Of a stretch of 64,000 nt of DNA, positions 1 to 10,980 are shown piece by piece. Position numbers and translations under genes: made by a program. The stretch is from the NCBI GenBank assembly GCA_022497145.1, contig MU385863.1, positions 124,001-188,000 on the forward strand. Reading direction: 5' to 3'. This stretch comes from Rostrohypoxylon terebratum. Its lineage: Eukaryota > Ascomycota > Sordariomycetes > Xylariales > Hypoxylaceae. Position 1 is the stretch's first letter, and each line of letters starts with the position of its first letter. A model generated the notes under the pieces. The model had not been told where the DNA came from and searched no databases. It was given only the letters and a program-made list of their open reading frames with translations.

Positions 1-878
1 GACGATCCGGAACCAACCATGACTTATACGATCGTCGGCATGGTGATCAACATTTTTTAAGCTAGGTATCTTAATGTGTTTAGGAGGTATTGATAGGTAT
101 TAGATCTTCGATCGAGTTGAGTTGAGTTGAGTCGACTTGACAACCAACAGCACACAACAATATACTACTACCTAGTACCTACTAATACTTCCATACCTAC
201 ATAGGACCTATGTAGGTCCTACTTCATCCCTATCCGAGGCCTAGGTAATACCTTAGGACCTTAAGGCTTAGGTACCTAGGTACTTAATCCCTAGGTAAGC
301 CTACAACGCTGCATATGGTAATCCGGGGAAATGCATACCTCTCTACATGACCTCTCAAAACTCATTCGAAATGATATGCGAATCCCTAGAAAGTCAAATT
401 CTACAAAGCCTCGTCTTGGACAATATTGACAGAAATATGCAGAAACAAGAAGTCACGCGATTTTGACAGGGCACAATTTAGCATTGAACCGGCCACCCTT
501 TCATGTCTATCTACGTCCTTGACACCAATTCATTGACAGTGATTAGTGCAATTTTCTGCCTCACTTGTGATAAGCACAAGTCACACAGGAATCATGTAAG
601 TCAAATGAGCCATTTAATTCTAAGCGATATTTAACACAATTTCAGTATTTTGGTCCACCTCCAATGCACCTCGATGGTAGGCGAAGTCCATGGCGACTCC
701 TAAATGAGAAGCCCGTACCTAGCCCGGGATCGAGTCGCATCGCGCCGAAACTTGAAAAAGAAAATAACCGCCATCCGCATATTCGTCACATCATAACACT
801 TTCCGAAATCCATCTATTGGCACCCAGTGCAACGGGAAACTCTTCTGAGAATTGAGTCGTTCCCCTTGGTAGGTTGAC
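1..878. other. Left-edge intergenic stretch
   Basis: I see no convincing gene here. There are three GAGTT direct repeats near 114-132 and a dense cluster of TACCTA/CCTAGG words at about 163-300, the same words that mark other intergenic regions of the window. A 63-codon ORF at 664-855 begins with ATG but has no recognisable domain. It lies downstream of the HAD gene's 3' end on the opposite strand, so part of this stretch is probably that gene's 3' flank. Confidence 0.5.
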
Positions 879-1704
879 TTACAATCCTTCTTCGACCTTC
901 TTCAGCAACTCCGGGAACTCCTTCCAGTCGTACATGATAGCTTTAGCATTGCATTGCTCGGTCAGAAGCTTAGCCATCTCCTCCATCTTCTCCTTGCCGT
1001 CTTCGATGCCGTAGACGCCAACGTATCCGATCAGAGGGATACCAGCGCGCATGGCAGCAGTAGCACCGCTCTTACTGTCCTCGACGGTGATGCACTCCTC
1101 GTTCTTGACGCCTAGCTGCTTGCAAGCGTAATTGTAGATGGCCGGGTCAGGCTTGCTGGACGGGGGGCTGAGACTGGTAGCAGCACTGTAAACGTGCTCA
1201 TCCGGGAAGTAATGGTCAATTCCGACCTTTTTGATGCTGGCTACAACGCGGGGCTTAGCTGACGTGCTGACAACGGACATGGGGTACCCGGCCTGCTTGA
1301 GCGCCTCGAGCTGCTCAGGTACACCGGGGCAGGGCTGGCACTTCTCGCTCAGCTTCGCGGTCACGGCGCCGAGCTCACGGTCAACGTAAGCATCGACCTC
1401 CTCGGGTGTCATAGTAAAGTCGTGTTTTTTCTGCAAGCCATTGAGCATGCCACGGAAATTGTGGCCAACGAAGTCCTCGAGGAGTTGCTCGACGGTGTAG
1501 CGCTCCGGCCTGCCCCACTTCTCCAAGACCTCGTTGGTCAAGTCGGTGCAAGCTTCAAAGGCCAGTCGCTCCGACAGACAGAGAGTGTTGTCGCAGTCGA
1601 GCAGAATGTACTTGGCCTGTTAAATCGAGACATTCAATAAGCAAAAATGTCTAAGAATGGATATTATCATGAGCCAGTCTGTTTTTGTAACTTACACGAG
1701 GCAT
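879..1704 (-). CDS. HAD-superfamily hydrolase (subfamily IA-like phosphatase)
   Basis: Two exons: 1704-1696 (Met-Pro-Arg) and 1616-879, with a 79-nt intron (GTAAGT..ACAG), giving 248 residues. All four HAD motifs are visible. Motif I is DCDNTLC at residues 10-16, with the nucleophile Asp and the Asp two residues on. Motif II lies around VVSTSAK, the motif III lysine is in SSKPDPAIY, and motif IV is VEDSKSGATAA. An alpha-helical cap region sits between motifs I and II. The start was chosen because motif I lies at the very beginning of exon 2 and the only upstream ATG joined by good splice sites is at 1704. By family it is a cytosolic phosphatase acting on a small phosphorylated metabolite; the substrate cannot be inferred. 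The length is normal for the family. Confidence 0.85.
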
Positions 1705-2288
1705 GTTGAATTGATGTGATGTGGTGCAATGCAAGCACTGTAGAACGAGTTGCGTTATGAGTTTAGTCAAATCTAGTCGCTTTAGTTGTCGTTGTCTTAG
1801 AAGCGGAAGATGTTGATCTTCCCAAGGTTATCAGTTTGTTCTGAGTTTGTTTAAAAATGACGAAGTGCTTTGCAGGTAAGGCAAGATCATTGCGGGGAGC
1901 TTCCCTTTACATTGCGGGGTTTTCCAGCGACGGGAGCCGTGGTATCGCACTTAGGTTGCACCTACCTCATGCACCCGGGAACCGCTAAAGCAAGCTGCAG
2001 CAGCTTAAGGTTAAAATGAGGTAATTACCTGTGCGGACCGATAGCTGCTTAAGAGCATACCTACATAGTAAGTAGCTGCTAGCCAGCTGGTACTACATAA
2101 CGGGTGGTACATGATCCACTCAGGAAGGTACTTCCTGCACATGGGCCAAGTCAATGGACAGTGCATGGGGATTGACTCCAATCATTTTTTTTTAAAAAAA
2201 AAAGTACACATAATACATCCAACCTTAACACCTCCATCAATTCTTTTCGGCTACCGTCACTTTGAATGTTGTTAGGCATATAGATAAG
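1705..2288. other. Divergent promoter region between the HAD hydrolase and EMC5 genes
   Basis: No ORF of note. It contains a T9A10 junction at 2185-2203, about 85 bp upstream of the EMC5 start, one of several such T-run/A-run junctions in the window. The two flanking genes start away from each other, so both promoters must lie here. Confidence 0.5.
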
Positions 2289-2783
2289 ATGACCTGGATC
2301 TCTAAAATAACGACGGCCTTCGGGATACTTCTATTAGCAGATGCGTAAGAACTCCTATATCTATCATAATCGGGAAAATATTGTATAGTTCTGTAGCTTA
2401 CAATAGCTGTCGGCTTTAGATGTTACTCGGCTTACGAACATTCTGTCCTCCAAACACACCGAGCCGCATCCCTCTCTTCCCTGGCAGCATCGCACAACGC
2501 ACCATCCAGCTCACTACCTATCGATATTACCATCGAAACCATCGTCGCAACGTTCATCGTCTGCCTAGGAATAGTGCTAGGGACGTCGAATCTACGTCCG
2601 ATCCAATGGCGCGTGTGGGCAGGAAAGATCGAAAGAGAAGGTGAAGCTGGTTTCCTAAACAACAACGGAGAGGTGGAGAAGGATTATGTCGGAAACCCTT
2701 TCCGGTTGTTAGAGAGTCGGCCCGGTTTTGTCGATATTCGGAAGCAGAGGAAAGAATTTGCCGAATGGGTTAAAAACAAGTAA
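2289..2783 (+). CDS. emc5: ER membrane protein complex subunit 5 (EMC5 / MMgT family)
   Basis: Two exons, 2289-2344 and 2420-2783, separated by a 75-nt intron (GTAAGA..TTTAG), encode 139 residues. The first hydrophobic helix is at about residues 5-20 and the second (IETIVATFIVCLGIVLG) at about 57-73. These are followed by the conserved cytosolic tail with RVWAGKIEREGEAGF, EVEKDYVGNPF and ESRPGFVDIRKQRKEFAEW, the hallmark of fungal EMC5. EMC5 belongs to the ER membrane insertase complex that inserts tail-anchored and polytopic proteins; the family was earlier annotated as a membrane magnesium transporter. The acceptor at 2419 was chosen over the nearer TAG at 2406 because only it keeps the frame and gives the Cys-Tyr-Ser-Ala-Tyr-Glu segment expected for the family. 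Confidence 0.9.
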
Positions 2784-3446
2784 ACGGTTTGAACCGCTGT
2801 GGCAGAACATAAAGGACACCAGCATCCATTGCGATGGACTTGTTATGGATGGCTGTATACGCTTTATACAGATAGGTATGAATATGGATGGAAAATCACC
2901 GGTAGACTTATACTACACAAGTATACTTTAGGCTGCCTGCTTCCACAAATACACTAACTACGACCTACGGCCTTTGGTGGTTCATGTCCAAAGATGGCTA
3001 TGAACAACTTCCTATTGCGCATCGAACCTTACCTAGGACCCTAGGTCTTAGGTTCATTTGGCGTGTCCACATATCTGCCTTTGCTATGTAGGCTCTGGAA
3101 GCTGGAAGCTGGAAGTTACGATACCTAGATAAAACTGATTTATCACCGCAAGAAGATGACGCCTTCCTATATCAACATATCAACCTCAAGTTCAAACTTT
3201 GAGAAATGCCCTTTCCGCCTTCCAGGCTAAGTCTGGACTGATTTGTGAAGGTTAGATTGAAAAGGTTAATCCGCTTACTTCGTTTCATCATCCTCATTGG
3301 CTTCATTTCTTTCATTCCATTTCAATCATCTCAACTCAACCCGCTTATGCTTATAGAGGTTCCTGGAGCATTCTGCATGGTTAGTGAGGACATCTGGTAT
3401 ATATGCCCCTTGTACAACTACGCAAGCTACCACTGGGCAAATCGAC
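2784..3446. other. Intergenic region upstream of MSH5
   Basis: No supported gene. Short ORFs here lack domains. A triplicated GGAAGCT/TGGAAGCTGGAAG run is near 3096-3116 and CCTAGG words occur near 3032-3050. The region carries the EMC5 3' flank and the MSH5 promoter. Confidence 0.45.
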
Positions 3447-6400
3447 ATGCCGCCTGAACGAAGATACCGAACCCCATCAAGAGCTTCATCTTCAACACAG
3501 TCTGCTCATACTCAGAACTTCACTCAGTCTAGCTCATTATTTGTTCGATCGGCAACAGATGATCATGTCTTTTCTACTCCTATCCCAAGGCGTGCCGCCC
3601 CTGACTACCCTAGCTCATCAGGTAGAGGTCAGCCAAGAAGCTCAAGTCGCACAAACGCGGCGAGTATAATACAGCATTGTCAGTCTTCACCTCGGCTTCC
3701 GCCTCATCCACAAAGACAAAGGCTATCACTGCGACCTCCATCTAGTCGGGCATCCTCCAATAACACAAATGGGTTTCAAGACAGCGATGATGATTCATCT
3801 CACGAGGATGTCTTATTTAGCGAGGATGCAGACGCACTGGGAGAAATCATCATGGCAATTGACATGAAGGATGGTGGGAACCTTGGCTGCGCCTATTATA
3901 TTGCCCTAGATGAGACCATGTTCCTCCTTGAAGATGTAGCCATGTCAGGCATCGATCTTGTCGAGACACTTCTTCTACATGCTAATCCTACTACTATTCT
4001 CATGTCTGCGAGGGCGCCCGAAGCACTAGCAAGCCACCTTACCAAGAGAGTTCAAGGCCTTGAAGGGAATAGGGGTAGGATTTAAAATTCTCGATACCCA
4101 ATTCAGATATCGAATACTGCTAATATACTTTACAGGCGACGTACAGGGTGCTTTCATTTTAAGAAATCTTAATTCTACTGACTTCCGCTATGACACTGGC
4201 AAAGCAAAGCTGCTCGCTCTCGATCTCGAGACGCTCGGCCACCAGAGTGTACTCTATACATCCGTTGTCGATGATATGGTGGATGAAGCAGACAGTTTCA
4301 GCGGCGGACAAAATTCAAGGCAAGCTCGTCTCATGCGCCTTGGAACATTGATCAACCTCGACAGCCGATTAACGGTCAGACACTAAGTTCAACTGATCTT
4401 CCCAATAATTCTAACATGCGATAGATTGGGTGTGCTGGAGCGCTTCTTGGGGATCTCCAACGGAGGCGGACAGCCCATTATCTACCGAACGATCCCGATG
4501 CCTTAGTTCCATTCAAAATAAAATCAATTGAGATGTTCGCCCTGTTTGATTCGATGTTCGTCAATGCTGACACTTTAGTATCCCTTCAAGTTCTGCAGTC
4601 GGAACAACATCCGAATAGTCATCAGGGAGGCCCGAGTAATTCTTCTTCCGGTTCTAAGGAAAGTCTTTCAGTCTACGGGCTATTCCACCATTTAGCCCGC
4701 ACCCCCCAGGGAAGATCCAAACTCCGCCAGATCTTCTTACGACCAAGCACTGACATAGATTTAATCCATACTCGTCAGAAGACGATATCATTCTTGTTGA
4801 AACCAACGCATTCCGAGGTTCTTGCACAGTTCAGCAATGAGCTTAAGGAGATCAAGAACATGAAATCAATCATAGTTTTACTGGAAAAGGGTGTTGACAT
4901 TCCTGGACGCAAGACATCTATAGCTAACAATGTCTGGGCTTCTCTACAACGCTTCGCCGCATATAGCTTGCGACTGAGAGATTCGCTTCGAGCATTACCA
5001 GGATCAGAGAAGGTCGAAATCATTAAAAAGGTGAGAAAGCTCCAATGCTCTGAACCGAGTTGATATCTGACATAAGTAGGTGATAGATGCTATCCAGCCT
5101 CTAGTCCTCTGTCAGGTGGGCGAGCTCATCAGCCAGACCATCGATTTTGAACAGTCCATGGAGCGAGGCAGGACGGCTGTCAGACATAGTGTCGATGCTA
5201 ATCTAGATGAACTCAAGCGAAGCTACGATGGGATGGAGCATTTCCTTACTACCGTTATAGCAAAGCTACGGGCCGAGTTGCCCGAGTGGGCTAGAAAATA
5301 TGTACAAAATTGCATTTTCTTCCCACAATTGGGATTCTTAACAGTAGTTTCGCTCAATCCAGAAACGGGCAAGGGTAACTATGATGGTGAAGGCTTGAGT
5401 GATATATGGGAGCGGATGTTCGTAGCTGAAGGTTGTGTATATTACAAGAACCGGCAGATGAGGGAGATGGACGAACATTTTGGAGATGCGTACTGTATGA
5501 TCATTGGTGCGTATCCCCCTTCTCGTCTTGATCCAACTGGGTTTTCTTATGCCAAGCAGACCGAGAGATCGAGATCATCCACGAGCTTGCAGTCAAAATA
5601 CTAGCGCAGAAGGAAGCCATAGTCGTAGCATCTGATGCTCTTGGTGAGCTGGATAGTGTCTTTGCTTTGGCAATTGGCTGTGGACAGTACAGCTGGGTTG
5701 CGCCCGAGATGACGACCCAAAACGTCATACATATTCAGGGGGGGCGTCATCCATTGCAGGAATTAGTTGTGCCTTCGTTCATTGCAAATGACTGCCATAT
5801 CTCTGGAGGGCCTGGACATCAAGACGGAAACGTCGCAAATGACAACCCATCGGAAGTTGAACGAAACTCGATAGAGGATCCTAGTACCCTCGTGTTGACA
5901 GGACCAAACCACTCCGGCAAGAGTGTATATCTCAAACAAGTTGCCCTTATCGTGTACCTAGCCCACATTGGTTGTTATGTACCTGCTGAACGAGCGCAGA
6001 TCGGGATTACCGATCGGATACTAACACGTATCGCTACACGCGAAACTGTAGCAAAGAACGAAAGCGCATTTTGCATCGACTTGCGCCAAGTCTCTTTTGC
6101 GATGAATTTTGCAACTCGCAGAAGCCTCGTGCTAGTAGACGAGTTCGGAAAAGGCACAAATAGTCTGGATGGTGCTGGATTAGTTACGGCAGTCTTAGAT
6201 CATTTCACTTCTCTTGGCCCTGAGAGACCGAAGGTTTTAGCCGCAACGCATTTCCATGAGATATTCGAAGGGAAGTTTCTGGCGGAAGCTCCAGGGTTAG
6301 CCTTTGGTCATATGGATGTTCGATTAGATTTCGACGCTCCGACCACTGAGGATCAAGTTACATATCTTTTCCAGTTGAAGCCAGGTCGAAGCATTGCCAG

Positions 6401-6692
6401 CTTCGGTAGTCGTTGCGCGGCAATAAACGGTATTGATGAAGCGATAGTCGAAAGGGCCGAATCTATCATGCTTATGATTGTGAGAAACGAAGATCTCGAA
6501 GTCGTTTGTTCCAAGCTCTCGGATGATGAGACGCGGAAACTTAAAGAGGCCGAGACCATCGCGCGAAATTTCATTGGGAAAGATATCAAAACACCTCCTA
6601 GGAAAGGAAAAAAGGCTCGAGACACTTGGTATCGGCAGATTCTTGACCAAATCTTATTGCTTGACGATTCAACGTCGAAATCTGAGCTTTGA
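3447..6692 (+). CDS. msh5: MutS homologue MSH5 (meiotic crossover factor)
   Basis: Five exons (3447-4074, 4136-4374, 4425-5030, 5080-5506, 5560-6692) with four introns of 61, 50, 49 and 53 nt give a 1010-residue protein. The C-terminal ATPase has Walker A GPNHSGKSVYL (about 748-758), Walker B LVLVDEFGKGTN (Asp-Glu at about 827-828) and the following DGAGL and AATHFHEIF motifs. The GPNHSGKSVYLKQ form, the domain spacing and the lack of an N-terminal mismatch-recognition MutS-I domain point to MSH5 rather than MSH2, 3, 4 or 6. MSH5 pairs with MSH4 as a sliding clamp that stabilises crossover intermediates in meiosis. The first roughly 130 residues are Ser/Arg/Pro-rich and disordered, with an acidic patch, which makes the protein longer than the yeast (901) and human (834) forms. 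The start is the first in-frame ATG. Confidence 0.93.
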
Positions 6693-7543
6693 GCTCAAAG
6701 CATCGGGAGACATGGCACTAGTATTGTACTTGCTTACAGCTATTGTGAGTGTTGATAGCATGCATAATAGTTCCTAGATCGCACGACCGCGCTCCTGCAT
6801 AGCGTTGCATCTTTTCTAGATTCTAATACTATTATAATAGTACTAATTATTTGCTTCAAATACTGATGAAGTATCACGTGGACCGGAAATGTCGACCACA
6901 AACCTGTTTTATCGTCATCGTCCAATCCCCTGTCTCCCCCCTTTTTTTCATATGAAAGGTACCTAGTCTTTAATTCAATACTTAATTATTAGGCACTTAT
7001 GCGTCTAACATTTAGGCACAGAAACCATGACAATCTGACCACTATGTCGATTTTGGAATACTGGTGCTGATGAGAGTTATCGTAGACAGCACCAGTAATG
7101 GTAGCGAAACAAGACTAACTGGAGAAGCCAGTTCGCAATCCAGCTCGGTGCAATATCAATCATTGATTCCAAAGGACATAAGTTGAGCCACGCATAGCTA
7201 AAGAGCCGTGTTAAACAGTCATGGGATGAATGTCCTTTTATTTACTTCCGTTACCGCGACACGCTTCCATAGCCGGTCTTCGTCCCGCGACGTAAACGTC
7301 CAAAACGCATTACCTACTTTTCTCCGCTTTGTCTCCGCCATGTCCTGTCTCGACTCCTAGCTTGCGATTCGTCTAACCAGTGCTCGTCGAGATTCCAGAC
7401 GTTTTATCCAGGGTATCTAATTATACAGCATCGACGCCTCCTCCAAATACATACAGATAGAAGATTATAAGACTTGAGCCACCCTGATAGGTACTAAGTA
7501 GGTACCTAGGTCCTAGGGTAGGTTATGAGGGCGGGTATGGCGT
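6693..7543. other. Convergent intergenic region between MSH5 and the CFEM gene
   Basis: Three-prime flanks of two convergent genes. It is AT-rich around 6820-6860, and CCTAGGTCCTAGGG-type words occur at 7500-7520. I see no gene or RNA in it. Confidence 0.5.
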
Positions 7544-8272
7544 TTACCAGCCAAAGGAAATAGCAGCGCCGACGGCCATTACTGCAGCTAGGAGAGAAGT
7601 TTGGCTCGTAGCGGCACCGCTGTCACCGGTGTGACCACCGGCCGGGCTGCCGTCAGACGACGAAGTGGAGTCGTCGCTAGAGTTCTCTGAGGTGGAGGTG
7701 CCGGTAGCACCGGCAGCGGCGGCAGAGTTAAGAGTAGTAGCCGCGACGAGGAGAGACTCCGAGGCTTTGGAGGTGGCGGTGAGGACAGCCGTCGAGTCCG
7801 AGTAGACGGCGCTGGACGGGCTGCTAGCCTTGGTAGCGCTACCCGTGACCTGGGGTGCAGAAGTAGACGGATCGATCTTGTTGGGCTCGCCGACACTCAT
7901 GATCACGGTAACCGACGGAGAAGCGGAGGAGCCGGTCTTCGAGGTAGCGGAGGGAGTCGAGTCAGATCCGGTGTCGAAGCCGGCCTTAGACTCGGCCGAG
8001 GAGATGGCGTCCTTCGGCACATCGCATCCATTGGACTGGATGGGTCCGAGCAGGTCGGAGAACTTGGTGGTGGAATCGCACCACTGGTTCATGCAGATGA
8101 CGGCGTCGCTCAAGAAGGTACCGGACGACGACTTCTTGCACATGCAGTTCAGGTCGGTGGGCGAGCATCCGGCCTGGCGCACGCAGCTCGTGATGCAGTT
8201 CGGAAACTGGGCGGCGGCGTGCGCGGTTCCGGCCAGAAGGGCGGCGTAAAATATTTGCTGATTAGCCAACAT
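7544..8272 (-). CDS. CFEM-domain, putatively GPI-anchored cell-surface protein
   Basis: A single exon of 242 residues. A signal peptide spans about residues 1-19 (hydrophobic FYAALLAGTAHA). A CFEM domain follows with eight cysteines at 26, 30, 36, 43, 45, 60, 65 and 83, and an aspartate at 40 in the position that binds haem iron in some family members. From about 90 to 225 the protein is Ser/Thr/Ala-rich and probably O-glycosylated. It ends in a hydrophobic tail preceded by small residues (GAATS), typical of a GPI-attachment signal. CFEM proteins serve as wall proteins, haem relays or, in pathogens, effectors and adhesion factors; which applies here cannot be told. An in-frame non-ATG extension exists upstream, but the ATG at 8272 directly precedes the signal peptide. 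Confidence 0.88.
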   Translation of the reverse strand: MLANQQIFYAALLAGTAHAAAQFPNCITSCVRQAGCSPTDLNCMCKKSSSGTFLSDAVICMNQWCDSTTKFSDLLGPIQSNGCDVPKDAISSAESKAGFDTGSDSTPSATSKTGSSASPSVTVIMSVGEPNKIDPSTSAPQVTGSATKASSPSSAVYSDSTAVLTATSKASESLLVAATTLNSAAAAGATGTSTSENSSDDSTSSSDGSPAGGHTGDSGAATSQTSLLAAVMAVGAAISFGW

Positions 8273-8345
8273 CTTGATTTCGGTCGGATTAAGAATGAGT
8301 GTGGACGGAAACTTTCGCGAATGGAAGGATTGCAAGGGGTTTCAG

Positions 8346-8352
8346 TTATATA
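8346..8352 (-). promoter_or_regulatory. Putative TATA box of the CFEM gene
   Basis: TATATAA read on the minus strand, about 75 bp upstream of the CFEM start codon. Position and sequence fit a TATA element. No transcription start is known, so this rests on sequence alone. Confidence 0.4.
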
Positions 8353-8963
8353 GTATCTATGTCTTTGAAATGAGTGACGGTGATAATGAATGAATGAATG
8401 TATATCCCTTCAAGGTTAGCAGGCGGAACGAAAACCTATGTCGAGCGATTTGAAACGCGGTGAACGAAAGTAAGGTGTGGGTGCTAAAGAGGGAAGATGG
8501 GCAATAGCAAACAACGTGGAATCTTGTTTGATATACACGAGTGACGACCGAATACGCGGGATATTTCACCAACGTGCGGTCCATACTCGGCAGCGAGGCC
8601 CGCCTGGCGAGTGGGAGATTGCTGGGATCATCCTCCCTTTGTGGGCGAATTTTATACTATGAAACATCGCGAGCTAGGCTGCTAGGGTCGTCGAACTGCC
8701 AGAGGATAATCTCAGTCGGTTTCGGGGTGTGCCCTTAGGCGATCATTTAATTAGTTAGGGTCGCTGCGAGCCAATCCTGCGAGCGCAGACGTCACAAGCT
8801 GCCTCTTTGGACACGACGCCAAGACCGCGCTGGTAGAGCGTCGCTCCGTAGTTGGTTGGGGACAGACGGCTAGGTTGGAAAAGGGTGGATGTTCTTGGTG
8901 TAGATCTCTGGGGTAATCTTCATTTTATTTTACTGGTGGTAAATTTTTATTATTACTAGTATG

Positions 8964-8991
8964 TACTATGTAATGCTGGTATTACATAGTA
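8964..8991. repeat. Perfect inverted repeat (11-bp stem, 6-nt loop)
   Basis: TACTATGTAAT at 8964-8974 pairs with ATTACATAGTA at 8981-8991 around GCTGGT. It lies about 95 bp beyond the 3' end of the GNAT gene. It could be a hairpin in a 3' UTR or simply part of the surrounding TA-rich repeat field. Confidence 0.6.
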
Positions 8992-9085
8992 ATGCTATGT
9001 TAAAGGGGAGAAGTGCTAGTATGTATGTATGTATGTATTGTACGTCGTACTTCGTAATCGTCATTCGGGACCTCGAGAACCTGAA

Positions 9086-9889
9086 TTAGGTATGAGGGAG
9101 TTCGTGATAATGATAATAATGCATAACTAATTCTTCGGAAGACGAATTCTTGTGTGGGTTGAATGAGCTCCTTGGTCCCCGTTCGTCCACTACGAAGCCG
9201 CAACTCTTGTAGAATGAGATTGCGGCGCTGTTTGACGCATACACAACCACGCTGAGGGAGAGCTGTTTGTGCTGCGCCTTAGCGGAGCTGATGGCCTGCT
9301 CCGACGCAGTCTTGATCAGCTCTTTGGCAAATCCTTGGCCTCGAGCTTCTGGCATCGTGTAGACACCAGAAATTTGAAATGACAGTGGTGAGACCTGGGC
9401 ATTGCCATGATTATGATTATGGTGTTGATCGCCGCCATCCCTCATTTCGGTACTGACTTGGAGCGGATTGCTTAATGGGTCAGGGTTCGGCAACGGCCCA
9501 ATTAATGACGTAGCGGACAGGACCCTTTTCTCATGTGGCCGCACGACCACGAATGTCTTAACCAGCGGGTTCTTGATGCGGCTAAGCCAGTCATCGTTAG
9601 TGAAGTCGATTTCTCTGTCGTAAGTTGAACCGAAGGCTGTTGGTTGCAAATCGTCCAGCACGGACGGTTAGTCATGTTTGTAGCCCTGTAGTCTGTAGAT
9701 GAATAATAGTAGTAATATTCGTACCTAAAATTTAAATGAGGTAAAAGTATTAAACATAAACAAACCTACCATCGGAATCCTGTTTCAAGGCAGCCAACCT
9801 AAATGGTTTTTGTAGTGGTCGAGATAAAATTGACACCCTTCATCATCTGTCGAAACGAGTTCGATTTTCCATCCGGGTTTATTGGACAT
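9086..9889 (-). CDS. GNAT-family N-acetyltransferase, reading frame disrupted in exon 1
   Basis: Two exons, 9889-9770 and 9636-9086, separated by a 133-nt intron (GTAGGT..AACAG) with a CTAAC branch site about 35 nt before the acceptor. Exon 2 holds the acetyl-CoA motif A (MPEARGQGFAKEL) and motif B (NSAAISFYKSCGFV). Exon 1 begins MSNKPGWKIELV and continues to FYLDHYK. The conserved segment that should follow (FRLAALKQDSDAFGSTY) is in a different frame: exon 1 is 120 nt, but one extra or two fewer bases are needed. The shift maps to the run of five A's at 9811-9807. It could be an assembly error in a homopolymer or a real inactivating mutation. A 38-nt intron removing the segment would also restore frame but is implausibly short. 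The substrate is unknown. Confidence 0.75.
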
Positions 9890-10458
9890 GTTGGCGTAAG
9901 AGTGTCTACGAATTTGTAGAAATCGTACCTAGGTCCTAGGTCCTAGGTCCTATTTATTAAAGAGGAATGGTATTAATTGGCTTCAGAACTGGAGGGGTTA
10001 CAGGCTTTGTGGCATTCGCTAGTTGGAACGCCTCGTCGCAAATATGTACATTGTACGGTATTCAAATGCAGCCCGAACCGTCCGAATAAGAGCCCAAGTA
10101 TGAGACATGGAGGACAACATAACGATATCTACGTCAGAGATGTTCGGATACTGTTCTTTATGTATTATTTCGAAGCATTGATGTGAGTCACGATCTCGAG
10201 TTGGGAGTCATATTATTAATAACGATGTTTTGTCTTGGAAGGAATCGGCTCTTTTCCAACTTGGAAATTCCAAGTTCAGGTACACTACCGGTATTACATC
10301 ATGTATTGTACAATACATACTACTAGGTAGGACCTACCTAAGGTACACATTGTATGTACAAGTATTGTATCATGTGTATTGTATTGTATTGTATTGTACA
10401 AGTACAGGCCCTACATACTGCGCAGTAGTGCCGTAACCCGCAGCGGCTATGCACCTGC

Positions 10459-10478
10459 GGTCTGCGATTTCCAAGGTT
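10459..10478 (+). repeat. Direct repeat copy 1 (GGTCTGCGATTTCCAAGGTT)
   Basis: A 20-mer that recurs at 10925-10944 with one mismatch. It contains the TTCCAAGGTT motif found seven times in the window. It is about 500 bp upstream of the CorA-like gene. Confidence 0.7.
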
Positions 10479-10924
10479 CGAGACCGGCGTGCCCAGATAA
10501 GTAGTCGGCCTTAGAAGGGGCTACCTACAGTACATAGTAGGACCTACCAGGTATGTAGTATAGTAGAAACTTTATGGGACTACCCGCGCTCAACCGCTGT
10601 TCGGCAGGCTTTTGAACCGCCTCGAAGTTTCAACCATTAACAGTAGCCCCGGCCGTAGTACAGGACCCCACCCTTTCCGACGTGTCACCTGCATCTTCGG
10701 CGCGTGTCGCCTGCTCAGCCAAATCCCTGTACTTGACGAAATGGTACTTGGTCAGGCGTTGGCGAGCTGAATGTTCCAAGGACCAAGGTTATCAAGAAAT
10801 CAACTACCGTACTGTAGCCTCGCTACAATTTTTACTCTCTTCACAATGCTACAATATCGTACATCTTCTCTAATGCGTCTCTACATCATGTCTATGTTGT
10901 TATTATTCTCCTTACTTTAACGTG

Positions 10925-10944
10925 GGTCTGCAATTTCCAAGGTT
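10925..10944 (+). repeat. Direct repeat copy 2, promoter-proximal
   Basis: Second copy (A in place of G at one position) ending 36 bp before the CorA-like start codon. It contains TTCCAAGGTT at 10935-10944. Its promoter-proximal position makes a regulatory role plausible, but this is inference. Confidence 0.7.
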
Positions 10945-10980
10945 AAGGTTGTCTTCGTCTCGGATCACTCGCTTACTGTC

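Larger units (their letters stand above)
8273..9085. other. Intergenic region upstream of the CFEM gene
   Basis: No gene supported. It holds the CFEM promoter, a perfect 11-bp inverted repeat with a 6-nt loop at 8964-8991, and an (ATGT)n microsatellite at about 9020-9037. Confidence 0.5.
9890..10980. other. Divergent promoter region between the GNAT and CorA-like genes
   Basis: No gene supported. Contents are CCTAGGTCCTAGGTCCTAGG at about 9928-9950, a (GTATT)n run at about 10377-10400, and two near-identical 20-mers at 10459-10478 and 10925-10944. Short ORFs here show no domain. Confidence 0.5.

Noticed and set aside
664..855. 63-codon plus-strand ORF with a splice-like site upstream (CAG at about 645)
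   Set aside because: No upstream exon gives a start codon in frame and no domain is present.
9086..9661. Single-exon GNAT model starting at 9661
   Set aside because: The start is a non-ATG codon inside an intron; the CTAAC branch site, AACAG acceptor and matching exon 1 show that the first residues of that ORF are intronic.
10440..10500. Possible tRNA, suggested by GGTTCGAGACC
   Set aside because: The T-arm-like string lacks a paired 5-bp stem and no matching acceptor or anticodon stem can be drawn around it.
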